A stretch of DNA of 51,071 bases, taken from the NCBI GenBank assembly GCA_919902735.1, contig CAKKRM010000317.1, forward strand, positions 1-51,071, read 5' to 3'. Below are positions 1 through 7,205 of this stretch, in pieces (within the stretch, counting starts at the first letter, position 1; every line of letters starts with the position of its first letter). This DNA comes from Anaerolineales bacterium. GTDB taxonomy: Bacteria > Chloroflexota > Anaerolineae > Anaerolineales > Villigracilaceae. The notes beneath the pieces are model-generated. The model ran no database searches. It was not told where the DNA came from and was given only the letters and a program-made list of their open reading frames with translations. A program made the translations under genes and the position numbers.

Positions 1-1197
1 ATCATAGGCATAATGCCGCACGATCGGGTGCATATCGTAGCGTTGGGACTCGCCCGCGTATTGCAGCAGTCCGCGCTTGCGGAGGTCGAGCAGGGCTTTG
101 TCCAGGTCGGGGCTGGGAAACACCTTTTTGAGGACGGCGTATTCCATAGAGCCACGAAAACAGGAAATCTTGCTCAGCAAGTCTCTGCGCTCGGGGGCTA
201 AACTTTGGTACGCGCGTTCCAAAACGTGATGTCGTCTGGCTCTCACATCCTCGAAGATTTGCAGGTTCTTCACCGCCGCAATATCGCCGCGCTTTTCATG
301 GTCTTCGTTGATCAAACCGACCAACAGGCTCAAACTCAACGGGTGATAGCCATACGCAGCGCACACTTCGATGATCTCCGCGCGCGTGGCGGCAATGCCT
401 TCGTTGTGGAAGTACGTCACCGCGTCCTCGGGCGAGAAGGCGGAGAGCGGCTCCTCGCGGCAGCCTTTGAGCAGTTTGCCGTCGGCGCTCTCCAAAACGC
501 GCGGACACAGGCGCGTGGTCATCAAGACTTTGGATTTTATACCCGCGCCGCTCAAGCCGCGCAGGAAGGTTTCCGTCAGCGGGGAGGAGCAATCGCGCTG
601 GGATGGGTCAATGTCCGCGTCCTCGTCATCGGATTGAAGTGCCGCGTCCATCCGACCGTATTGACGCAGCAAGCGCTCGAAGCCGTCCAGCACGATCAGG
701 ATGTTCGTCCCGCGCATCGCTTCCAGCAGATCATTGACCTGCTGCCGCGCGGACTCTTTGACCTCCACGCCGAGATGTTTCAGCGTCTCGGACAGAAAAC
801 TCTCAAAGCCCGATTCCTTTTCATAAAACGACCACCAGACCGCCGTCTGCCATTGCTCACGGTGGACGCGGTTGAACCACGTCCACGCCAGCGCGGATTT
901 GCCAAACCCGCCGAAAGCAGTCATCAGTAATAAGTTATCAGTGTCATTTGCCAGCCACTCATCAAGCATCTTGAGTTCTATGGCGCGGCCTGTGAATGTT
1001 GCCAAATCTCCGTAGCGATGACCGAAGAACCAGCCTGTGCGCATCTCGCGTTTTTCGCCATTGGCTGCATAGTAATGGACAATATTATTGTTGCCGATGA
1101 TGATATTGTCCCCAGCAACACTTCCCCCAACTTGAACAGAACCAGAAGGAACTGGCTTCTCATCTTTTTCTTTTTCAGATTTTCGTTTTTCTGCCAT
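1..1197 (-). CDS. STAND-class ATPase (NACHT/NB-ARC-like), C-terminus beyond window
   Basis: Open reading of 399 codons running off the left edge, so the C-terminal effector or repeat domain is not visible. The start is the ATG at 1195-1197, preceded by a good ribosome binding site (GGAGG, complement of 1204-1208). After a charged N-terminus, residues about 19-43 form a Gly/Ile/Asn-rich segment (VGGSVAGDNIIIGNNNIV) of a kind found ahead of STAND ATPases in multicellular-type bacteria. Walker A is AFGGFGKSA near residues 94-102, Walker B is LIVLDG near residue 180, and a GLPL-like motif (GYHPLSLSL) follows. The order fits a STAND signalling NTPase, a class whose members act as sensor switches, often in defence or regulation. 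The ligand and output are unknown. Several forward-strand open frames across this stretch are antisense shadows. Confidence 0.85.
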   Translation of the reverse strand, partial: MAEKRKSEKEKDEKPVPSGSVQVGGSVAGDNIIIGNNNIVHYYAANGEKREMRTGWFFGHRYGDLATFTGRAIELKMLDEWLANDTDNLLLMTAFGGFGKSALAWTWFNRVHREQWQTAVWWSFYEKESGFESFLSETLKHLGVEVKESARQQVNDLLEAMRGTNILIVLDGFERLLRQYGRMDAALQSDDEDADIDPSQRDCSSPLTETFLRGLSGAGIKSKVLMTTRLCPRVLESADGKLLKGCREEPLSAFSPEDAVTYFHNEGIAATRAEIIEVCAAYGYHPLSLSLLVGLINEDHEKRGDIAAVKNLQIFEDVRARRHHVLERAYQSLAPERRDLLSKISCFRGSMEYAVLKKVFPSPDLDKALLDLRKRGLLQYAGESQRYDMHPIVRHYAYD

Positions 1198-1203
1198 GCC
1201 TGT

Positions 1204-1208
1204 CCTCC
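1204..1208 (-). promoter_or_regulatory. Ribosome binding site of the STAND ATPase
   Basis: The reverse strand reads GGAGG six bases before the ATG at 1197. It fixes the start of the STAND ATPase. Confidence 0.7.
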
Positions 1209-1332
1209 AACTTCATCTTTCATCTTTCATAATTTATCCCTATACTTCCCTACTTTAGCATAAAATCCCGCATTTGAGCCGATTGGATTCTGAAAGGGGA
1301 ACTGCTGACATTCAAAAATTCGATTTTCCCTA

Positions 1333-1360
1333 TTGAAATTTTTCATAGTATGGCTATACT
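1333..1360 (+). promoter_or_regulatory. Sigma-70-type promoter for the membrane protein pair
   Basis: TTGAAA at 1333-1338 and TATACT at 1355-1360 are separated by 16 bases and lie 20 bases before the ATG at 1381. This is the only good promoter in the gap between the divergent STAND gene and the two membrane-protein genes. Confidence 0.6.
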
Positions 1361-1380
1361 GAATTGGGAAGAAAAAATTT

Positions 1381-1761
1381 ATGGCCCCATTCACCAGCGA
1401 ATCGTTCCTGGATCAATTGATCTACAACCAGCGCAGGTCAATTCAATATTATCTATCCTTCACCATCGGCCTCGTCATGTTGGGGGGCATGGTTATTGTT
1501 TTCGCATTTCTTTCACCGGCCTGGTTTACCGATGTTAATATCGCCCCGGATGTATTCAAGATCGCAGGCGCTTTTGTCTCATCATTGAGCGGGTTTCAGG
1601 TGAGGGAAATTCTGGGTCGAAAAGAAAAAATACAAACTTTTGAAACTTTCAAAGGACATTTGATCAGCCTGAAAAAGAGCCCAAAGTCGGAAAGAATCAA
1701 AACCGAGAAGCAATTCGAAGAACTGATGTGGAAATACATCGAAAAAGCGACGTTGAACTAA
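1381..1761 (+). CDS. Small membrane protein of unknown function
   Basis: 126 residues. Two hydrophobic stretches (about 22-46 and 55-72) are probably membrane helices. The C-terminal half is cytosolic, very Lys/Glu-rich and probably helical. I recognise no family. The ATG at 1381 is preferred over an out-of-frame ATG at 1350 because the protein continues directly into the gene 12 bases downstream, and because a GGAAG sits shortly upstream. With the next gene it looks like a two-gene operon behind the promoter at 1333-1360. The divergent STAND ATPase is its other neighbour; whether they work together is unknown. Confidence 0.7.
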   Translation: MAPFTSESFLDQLIYNQRRSIQYYLSFTIGLVMLGGMVIVFAFLSPAWFTDVNIAPDVFKIAGAFVSSLSGFQVREILGRKEKIQTFETFKGHLISLKKSPKSERIKTEKQFEELMWKYIEKATLN

Positions 1762-1773
1762 AGGAAGCGGTAT

Positions 1774-2598
1774 ATGGATTCCCCAGAGGAACAACTTGAG
1801 TCATTATCAAAAAAGATTGAAGAGCGTGAACAACTGGCGCGCCGCAGGGCGTGGTTTATTACGCTTATCCCGATCGTTTTCGCAGGCCTGTTTCTAACCT
1901 ACACCATCTGGCAGATCGCTCAAGCCGAGTTGAAGCTTGCCCAAAAGACTTCCGAACTCGCCGGTGTGGAAAATGAGATTACCGTTCTGCGTACGCAGCT
2001 GCCCGAGGCACAGGCCACACTCGGAGCCATGCAGGCGGTAACAGACAAACTTCAGGCCGACCTTTCCCAGTCCGAGTCTGCTCTCGCCACTGCAACAGCA
2101 CAACTCTCCGAAACGCAAAAGGAATTGGACGCGGCGCGGGTCTTTGCTCAGAATTCCTGCCCAATTGATGAAATGGTTCTCAAGGAATATACAAGCAATT
2201 ACACGCCCCAGGCGCAGGCGCTGCTTTATTTGATTGGAGCGCAGCTCGATAAAAAAGTCCCCTGGAATCCCGGCGGCTTTTCAGAAACAGCTGGTTTTGA
2301 TTCGCCAAATTTTGCGCTTTACGTTCTCCAAAACGCAATACCAGGATTCCCCCTCGTATCCGCCGAATATCAACCCGGCGCCCTGCCATGGAATATCCTG
2401 CAACCGACAGCCGCACCGCAGGATGGAGATATTGTTTATTATCAAAGCGGTTACACCATGTTCTATTACGAATTGCCGATAAGTTACGGGGCCGCTGAAA
2501 AGATGAAATGCGTGATCGGAATGGCCCCGCTCGGCATCATCTCCCAGCAACTGGGTTTTGCCGAATATCTCGGCGCCCTGAAGGTGCCTTATCCATAA
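1774..2598 (+). CDS. Membrane-anchored coiled-coil protein with degenerate NlpC/P60-like end
   Basis: 274 residues with a GGAAG ribosome binding site 7 bases before the ATG. A short charged N-terminus is followed by one membrane helix (about 25-48). A long Ala/Gln/Leu-rich coiled coil (about 50-125) comes next, then a globular domain (about 127-274). In that domain FDSPNFALYVL resembles the NlpC/P60 motif DCSGFVxYVL with the catalytic Cys replaced by Ser, and APQDGDIVYY resembles the following PGDLVFF strand. The fold assignment is my inference from these two motifs. If correct, the protein would be a non-catalytic cell-wall-binding relative. It is probably cotranscribed with the 126-residue protein upstream and ends at a strong terminator. 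Confidence 0.72.
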   Translation: MDSPEEQLESLSKKIEEREQLARRRAWFITLIPIVFAGLFLTYTIWQIAQAELKLAQKTSELAGVENEITVLRTQLPEAQATLGAMQAVTDKLQADLSQSESALATATAQLSETQKELDAARVFAQNSCPIDEMVLKEYTSNYTPQAQALLYLIGAQLDKKVPWNPGGFSETAGFDSPNFALYVLQNAIPGFPLVSAEYQPGALPWNILQPTAAPQDGDIVYYQSGYTMFYYELPISYGAAEKMKCVIGMAPLGIISQQLGFAEYLGALKVPYP

Positions 2599-2617
2599 AG
2601 AAGTGTGCTGCCTGGAT

Positions 2618-2648
2618 AAAGAGACGGCCTGACAGGTCGTCTCTTTTT
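2618..2648 (+). terminator. Rho-independent terminator
   Basis: Arms 2618-2626 (AAAGAGACG) and 2638-2646 pair perfectly and extend inward through GCCT/AGGT. A run of five T (2644-2648) overlaps the end of the right arm. It closes the membrane-protein operon. Confidence 0.88.
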
Positions 2649-2671
2649 GTCTTTGTGTTACCATTTCCTGC

Positions 2672-3115
2672 ATGAACTTCTCCTCCATAACCGATGACTT
2701 GTTCATCGGCACAACACCATCTACGGATGATTACAACCACCTGCGTGGACTCGGCGTGCGCCTCGTCATCAACATGCGCGTGGAATTTCGTCCGCGCAAA
2801 GACCCGCATCCGACTCCCCTTCACCTGCTCTGGCTCCCAACCTTTGACTCGCCGCTGGTACCGATTCCGATCAAGGCATTGCGCCGTGGAGCAAAAACTG
2901 CATTGGAGACGATCCGCAATGGCGGCAGGGTCTATGCCCACTGCGCAGGCGGAGTCCACCGCGGGGTGGTGATGGGCGCGTGCATCCTCATCGCGCAGGG
3001 ACACAACCCGCACGCGGCGATGAATTTGATCAAGGAGAAACGTCCGCTGGCAGACCCATTCGCGTTCTACATCCGCCCGCGGATATTGAAGTTTGCGAAG
3101 GAATGGAATGCGTAG
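2672..3115 (+). CDS. Dual-specificity protein phosphatase family protein
   Basis: 147 residues, a typical length for a small dual-specificity phosphatase. The P-loop HCAGGVHR (residues 90-97) has the family pattern HCxxGxxR, with Cys91 as nucleophile and Arg97 binding phosphate. Asp59 in PTFDS is positioned as the general acid. The N-terminus (ITDDLFIGTTPSTDDYNHLRGLGVRLVINMR) matches the opening strands of the fold. It probably hydrolyses phosphotyrosine/phosphoserine or another small phosphoester in the cytosol. There is no Shine-Dalgarno before the ATG; TACCAT lies 7 bases upstream, so a leaderless mRNA is possible. It stands alone between a terminator and a lipoprotein gene. Confidence 0.88.
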   Translation: MNFSSITDDLFIGTTPSTDDYNHLRGLGVRLVINMRVEFRPRKDPHPTPLHLLWLPTFDSPLVPIPIKALRRGAKTALETIRNGGRVYAHCAGGVHRGVVMGACILIAQGHNPHAAMNLIKEKRPLADPFAFYIRPRILKFAKEWNA

Positions 3116-3151
3116 GGGCCGCCTTTACGGTCGCCCACATATGGTTGAAAC

Positions 3152-4138
3152 ATGAAACGATTTACGATTATTTTTTTATCGGTTTTTCTAATCGCCTGCA
3201 CCCCGCAGGCGACATCCATCCCCACATCCCAACCAACCAGCACGCCCGCGCGGCTGATCCCAACGCCGAGATACAATGCTCCAGCGGCGGGAAAAATCGT
3301 CGCAACGGCAACTAGGCTCACGGTCACGCTTGAAGCGGCTGCCACACGAGATGGGACATCCATGCCCGCGTCACGCGAAGCGTCTACGGTCGAGACTCAA
3401 ACCGAGACCGAGACTCCAATCCCCGATGAGTGGATGGAACTGCCCGTTCTTCCCGATCCAGATGAAAGCATCCGCGAGATTTACGAGAGGGGCATGTCTC
3501 TGGGCAATGACCCGAACGCGTTTTCGATCTTCGGCGATTGCCAGACGCGGCCCGCTGAATTCTTCGGCGTTTTTGAAACCGACCCGCTCGTACTGGAAAG
3601 CCTCACGGCTGAATTGCGCGAAACGGTGGAGCATTTCAACGGCTCATTCAATCGCGAGAGTCCCACATCACAAGACGGCGCCACACCCGGCGCATTGCTC
3701 TGGGATCAATGGCATCGCGGCGAGTATGGCTGCGCTTTTTCTGAAACGCCCGTCGAATGTGAACTGCGCATCCACCGTCCTTCATTTGTCATCATTCAAA
3801 TTGGCACACACTTTGAATCGCGCAACACAGAATATTTACGCAAGATCATCACCCAATTGATCGACGCAGGCGTGGTGCCGATCCTTGCCACCAAAGCCGA
3901 TAACCGCGAACTGGATGACCGCATCAACCGCGACATGGCAACGCTTGCCGATGAATTCAATGTACCACTCTGGAACTTTTGGGCGTCGCTCTCCGACCTG
4001 CCCGACCGTGGACTATTTATCATGGATGGCCGCGAAGAACAAGGCGCGGTCTATCTCAATGATGAGGCTCAGGAAATCCACCGCATCACTGGTCTCGAAG
4101 CGCTGAATATCGTCTGGCGTGTTGCAACGGGGCAATAA
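3152..4138 (+). CDS. Lipoprotein with SGNH hydrolase-like domain
   Basis: 328 residues. The N-terminus is a lipoprotein signal peptide with lipobox LIAC (Cys16), followed by a Thr/Pro/Ser-rich linker to about residue 95. The globular part has SIFGDCQT near residue 127, where SGNH hydrolases have GDSQ. It continues with FVIIQIGTHFESRN and a helix-strand unit ending ILATKADN, as in the SGNH fold. The nucleophile position is Cys rather than Ser, and no clear C-terminal DxxH is seen near LFIMDGREEQGAVYLNDEAQEIH. It may therefore be catalytically altered. It would be anchored on the outer face of the membrane. The start has only a weak ribosome binding site. Confidence 0.72.
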   Translation: MKRFTIIFLSVFLIACTPQATSIPTSQPTSTPARLIPTPRYNAPAAGKIVATATRLTVTLEAAATRDGTSMPASREASTVETQTETETPIPDEWMELPVLPDPDESIREIYERGMSLGNDPNAFSIFGDCQTRPAEFFGVFETDPLVLESLTAELRETVEHFNGSFNRESPTSQDGATPGALLWDQWHRGEYGCAFSETPVECELRIHRPSFVIIQIGTHFESRNTEYLRKIITQLIDAGVVPILATKADNRELDDRINRDMATLADEFNVPLWNFWASLSDLPDRGLFIMDGREEQGAVYLNDEAQEIHRITGLEALNIVWRVATGQ

Positions 4139-4154
4139 AACAAAATTAATTTAG

Positions 4155-4212
4155 ACGCAGATGAAAGCTGATTTTTTTCTTTTTATCAGCGCAAATCAGC
4201 GTTCATCTGCGC
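4155..4212. repeat. Inverted repeat, CGCAGATGAA type
   Basis: The left arm CGCAGATGAAAGCTGATTT and a right arm ending TTCATCTGCG form a long imperfect hairpin around a T-rich loop. It lies in the short gap after the SGNH-like lipoprotein gene and carries no open frame. Confidence 0.75.
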
Positions 4213-4271
4213 CCCACCTTGTTCTTTAAAAAACGCACCGCGAGAGATTAATTTCGGGGTGCGTCATGGTG

Positions 4272-4301
4272 TTACAACTTTCAACTTTCAACTTTCAACT
4301 T
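4272..4301. repeat. Heptanucleotide array (CAACTTT)
   Basis: CAACTTT is repeated three times with a partial fourth copy. It abuts the stop codon of the 80-residue gene on the reverse strand. It is one of the dispersed 7-bp-period arrays of this window. Confidence 0.85.
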
Positions 4302-4302
4302 G

Positions 4303-4545
4303 CTAGCCTTTTAGCAGCGGCGCATCCCTGTCATACACAAACACCTGCACATCCATTCCATCTGTGTTCAACATATCAATAGAAGGCTGAAAGGCCGCAT
4401 CCTTGATCTTCTGCATGTCACCCGCAGGCGCATACACCGAGAGCCGCGCTTCCTCGTCCGACATTTTGGCGGCTTTGATCTCCGCGCCGGCGCACGCGGC
4501 TTTAATGAGGTCTGTCATTTTTTTGATGGCGTCGTCAATGGACAT
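4303..4545 (-). CDS. Conserved-looking small protein of unknown function
   Basis: 80 residues, starting MSIDDAIKKMTDLIKAA, with a GGGAG ribosome binding site 7 bases before the ATG. It is soluble and mixed alpha/beta, with no signal or membrane segment and one Cys. I do not recognise the family. The gene sits downstream of mutS2 on the same strand, separated by a CGTCCCGAAGG inverted-repeat element. It may be a separate transcript. Confidence that it is a gene rests on the ribosome binding site, the balanced amino-acid composition and the absence of a competing frame. Confidence 0.7.
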   Translation of the reverse strand: MSIDDAIKKMTDLIKAACAGAEIKAAKMSDEEARLSVYAPAGDMQKIKDAAFQPSIDMLNTDGMDVQVFVYDRDAPLLKG

Positions 4546-4562
4546 AAGCTGCTCCCTGTTTG

Positions 4563-4659
4563 TTAATTAGCGCCGTTTAGCGCCGTCCCGAAGGTTTGGA
4601 TGAAAAACAGACTCAGTGTACGGCAGCCTTCGGGACGTTTCTCGCAAGTGAGTTAATTA
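4563..4659. repeat. CGTCCCGAAGG inverted-repeat element, copy 1
   Basis: CGTCCCGAAGGTTT on the left and its complement CCTTCGGGACGTTT on the right enclose about 30 bases. The outer flanks GTTAATTAG and GAGTTAATTAA extend the terminal inverted repeats. The element separates mutS2 from the 80-residue gene on the same strand and may also act as a transcription barrier. Confidence 0.85.
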
Positions 4660-4671
4660 AATTATACAACA

Positions 4672-7146
4672 TCATCCCACGTTCATCTTCGCAACCGTCA
4701 CACCTTCGCCGCCTTCGGTACTGCCGCCCTCTTCAAAGGTCTTCACGTATGCGTGTCCGCGCAAGGCATCGCGCACCGCTGCTCTCAACTTGCCCGTCCC
4801 TTTGCCATGGATGATTCGCACGAACGGCAGACCCGAAAGATAAGCCTGCTCCAAATAGCGTTCCATCTTATCCAACGCATCTTCAGACATCAACCCGCGC
4901 AAATCCACTTCCATGCCGGGAGATTGTTTCAGGCTGAAGGTTGCAGGTTGCAGGTTATTTGGCTTTGGGCTTTCGATCTTTGACTTTTGACCTTCAACCT
5001 TCAACTTGCCAACTCGCTCAAGATCGGATAACCTCGCCCGCACACGGATCGTCCCAATTTGGACTTCCGCATCCGACTCACCCAAGGCTGTCACCACACC
5101 TTCAGCATTCAACGTGCTGACAGTGACCCGCTCTCCGAGCGACAATTGACGATGGACCATTGACGACGATGGTCCGTCGTCCGTCGTCCGCCGTCGTTCC
5201 ACTGGAGACTCCACCTTCTCTTCCATTTTTTCCATTTTCTCTTCAATGGCGCGGATGGCAGTCAGAGGCTGGCTGGCTTTTTTTAGTTGAGACTTCAACG
5301 AGTCAATGTTGCTTTTGAGCACAGCCACTTCCAATTCACCTTCGGCGCGGGCTTTAGCTATGGTTTCGCGGCGTTCATCTTCTATTTTGTCGAGTCGCTT
5401 TTCAAGGTCAAGCGACTGCTTGTCCAGCTTGGCGCGGGCTTTTTCCAGCTTCTCACGTTCGCGGGAGGTGCGGTTGCGCTCCTTGCGAATGTCGTCGAGC
5501 AGTTTATCCGCCCGCAAATCCAGCGGATTGATCTCCGCACGCGCCGAGTCAATGATGGATTGCGGCAGGCCCAGCTTTTGCGCGATTGCCAAGGCGTTGG
5601 ACCTGCCTGGGAGTCCCAGAGTCAACTTGAAGGTAGGGCGAAGCGTTTTAATGTCAAATTCAAGAGAAGCATTCACCACTCCATCCGTGGAATGGGCGAA
5701 TGTTTTCAGTTCAGGGTAATGCGTGGCAACGAGAGTCATCGCGCCTGTATCCAGCAAGTGAGTGAGGATGGCGCGCGCGATGGCAGCGCCTTCCTGCGGA
5801 TCCGTGCCTGAGCCGAGTTCATCGAAGATCACCAGCGAGCGATGATCGATGTGCTTGAGGATGCGAATGATGTTGGTGATGTGACCGCTGAAGGTGGAAA
5901 GCGATTGCTCGATGGATTGCTCATCGCCAATATCGGCATAGACCGAATGAAAGCACGGCAGCTCCGATCCGCTTTGCACGGGGATATGTAAACCCGATTG
6001 AGCCATCACGACCAGCAAACCAACAGTTTTCAACGAAACTGTTTTACCACCCGTGTTCGGACCCGTAATGACAATCGCACGCGTGCCAGGCTTTGGATCA
6101 ACATCAATTGGCACAACCACATCTTCGTTGATCAGAGGATGGCGGGCGTGGATGAGTTCCAAGGTTGGAATGTTGGCAGGTTGAAGGTTGGAAGGTTGTT
6201 CGACTTTTGATTCTTCAATTTGCTCAGAACGTCGTTTTGAACCTGTAACTTTCAAACCTGCAACCTTCAACTCATGCAAGATCGGTTCATTCGCCCGCAG
6301 ATCATCCGCATACTTTGCCTTCGCAAGAATCAAATCCATCATCGCAAGGTTTTCAACGCCGTACTTCAATTCGCTGGAATGCTCGCCCACCAGCGCGGAG
6401 ACTTCAGCAAGGATGCGGCGTTCTTCGTCGCGTTCCTTTAATTCCAGTTCGCGCATTTCGTTGTTGAGTTCCACAACAGGCAACGGCTCAACGAACAAAG
6501 TCGCGCCGCTGGCAGATTGATCGTGAATCACAGCCTTGATGCTGCCCTTGAACTCGGCACGCAACGGAATCACATAACGCCCATCACGCTGGGTGATGAT
6601 CGGTTCCTGCAACTTCTTCGCAGACTCGGTCAGGTAGCGCTGCAAGCGAGACATCAACCGTCCGTGGGCGATTTTGATCTCGCGGCGCAAGGCTCCCAAC
6701 TTCACGGATGCAGAATCCAACACTTCGCCGCGGTCGGAGAGGATGCGGGTGATCGCATCCACGATGCCGTGGGATTCAGGCAATGCCTCGGCAAGTTTTG
6801 CAAGGCGTGGGAATTCGTCCGTTTTGCGGTCAAGCGATTTTTTGATCTCGCGGCACGAGATGAGCGTGAACTTGATGTCCAGCAGTTGCTGTGGGTCGAG
6901 CACGCCGCTGCGCGCGGCAAGGTCTGCGGCGGGGCGAATATCCCGCGCAGCGCCAATGCCAATATCATTCACGGCCAATATTTTGCGGGCTTCGGTTGTC
7001 TCTGCAAGGCGGGCCTTGGCGAGGTCAAACGAGTCCGTGGGTTCGAGGCTGCGCGCCAAACTCATCGAAGCGGAAAAATCGCAGTAGCCTGCGAGCCGCT
7101 CGAGAATTTTTGGGTATTCGAGTACGTTGAGTGTCTTGCTGTCCAT
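4672..7146 (-). CDS. mutS2: MutS2 / RqcU family ATPase with Smr domain
   Basis: 824 residues, the usual size or slightly longer. A helical core and clamp come first. The ABC-type ATPase follows, with Walker A GPNTGGKT (about 361-368) and Walker B LVIFDELGSGTDP (about 432-444). Then come a long charged coiled coil (about 540-620), a KOW-like segment, and a C-terminal Smr domain (VDLRG near 747, HGKGTG near 782). Family members suppress recombination or split collided ribosomes in the RQC pathway. Three low-complexity linkers (about residues 290-330, 648-668 and 712-740) are encoded by heptanucleotide arrays, so repeat DNA is being translated. There is no ribosome binding site; a TATAAT ends 7 bases before the ATG, suggesting a leaderless transcript. 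Confidence 0.95.
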   Translation of the reverse strand: MDSKTLNVLEYPKILERLAGYCDFSASMSLARSLEPTDSFDLAKARLAETTEARKILAVNDIGIGAARDIRPAADLAARSGVLDPQQLLDIKFTLISCREIKKSLDRKTDEFPRLAKLAEALPESHGIVDAITRILSDRGEVLDSASVKLGALRREIKIAHGRLMSRLQRYLTESAKKLQEPIITQRDGRYVIPLRAEFKGSIKAVIHDQSASGATLFVEPLPVVELNNEMRELELKERDEERRILAEVSALVGEHSSELKYGVENLAMMDLILAKAKYADDLRANEPILHELKVAGLKVTGSKRRSEQIEESKVEQPSNLQPANIPTLELIHARHPLINEDVVVPIDVDPKPGTRAIVITGPNTGGKTVSLKTVGLLVVMAQSGLHIPVQSGSELPCFHSVYADIGDEQSIEQSLSTFSGHITNIIRILKHIDHRSLVIFDELGSGTDPQEGAAIARAILTHLLDTGAMTLVATHYPELKTFAHSTDGVVNASLEFDIKTLRPTFKLTLGLPGRSNALAIAQKLGLPQSIIDSARAEINPLDLRADKLLDDIRKERNRTSREREKLEKARAKLDKQSLDLEKRLDKIEDERRETIAKARAEGELEVAVLKSNIDSLKSQLKKASQPLTAIRAIEEKMEKMEEKVESPVERRRTTDDGPSSSMVHRQLSLGERVTVSTLNAEGVVTALGESDAEVQIGTIRVRARLSDLERVGKLKVEGQKSKIESPKPNNLQPATFSLKQSPGMEVDLRGLMSEDALDKMERYLEQAYLSGLPFVRIIHGKGTGKLRAAVRDALRGHAYVKTFEEGGSTEGGEGVTVAKMNVG
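4931..5010. repeat. Heptanucleotide repeats inside mutS2, before the Smr domain
   Basis: Forward-strand AGGTTGC, AGGTTGC, AGGTTAT, and then the complementary motif TTCAACC, TTCAACT. Together they form an inverted pair of arrays within the coding region. They encode a Lys/Ser/Pro/Asn-rich linker between the KOW-like segment and the Smr domain. Confidence 0.8.
5144..5203. repeat. Heptanucleotide repeats inside mutS2, coiled-coil/KOW linker
   Basis: ATTGACG, ATGGACC, ATTGACG are followed by the inverted form GTCCGTC, GTCCGTC, GTCCGCC. The segment is in frame and encodes an Arg/Thr/Asp/Ser-rich linker (about residues 648-668). Confidence 0.8.
6160..6275. repeat. Heptanucleotide repeats inside mutS2, before the ATPase domain
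   Basis: AAGGTTG-type units (6160-6200) and their inverted form CAACCTT/TTTCAAA (6239-6273) flank a short spacer. They encode a charged linker (about residues 290-330) between the clamp and ATPase regions, a place where MutS2 proteins normally need no such insertion. Confidence 0.78.
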
Positions 7147-7153
7147 GGTGGGG

Positions 7154-7159
7154 ATTATA
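7154..7159 (-). promoter_or_regulatory. -10 element of mutS2, 7 bases before the ATG
   Basis: The reverse strand reads TATAAT followed by CCCCACC and then the ATG at 7146. No Shine-Dalgarno is present. With normal -10 to start-site spacing, transcription would begin at or next to the A of ATG. No good -35 box is visible. Confidence 0.5.
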
Positions 7160-7166
7160 CTTTGTC

Positions 7167-7193
7167 GTAGCGCAAGTCTATAGACTTGCCTAC
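7167..7193. repeat. Palindrome between mutS2 and the SDR gene
   Basis: CAAGTCTATAGACTTG is a perfect 16-base palindrome, extended by GTAG and CTAC on the outside. It sits upstream of both divergent genes. It could be an operator, but similar palindromes also occur as dispersed repeats, so its role is open. Confidence 0.6.
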
Positions 7194-7205
7194 AAGGAGC
7201 AAACC

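Noticed and set aside
13-1263. Forward-strand open frames across the first 1.2 kb (up to 241 residues)
   Set aside because: They lie antisense to the STAND ATPase, whose P-loop, Walker B and ribosome binding site are clear. Their sequences have no recognisable domain.
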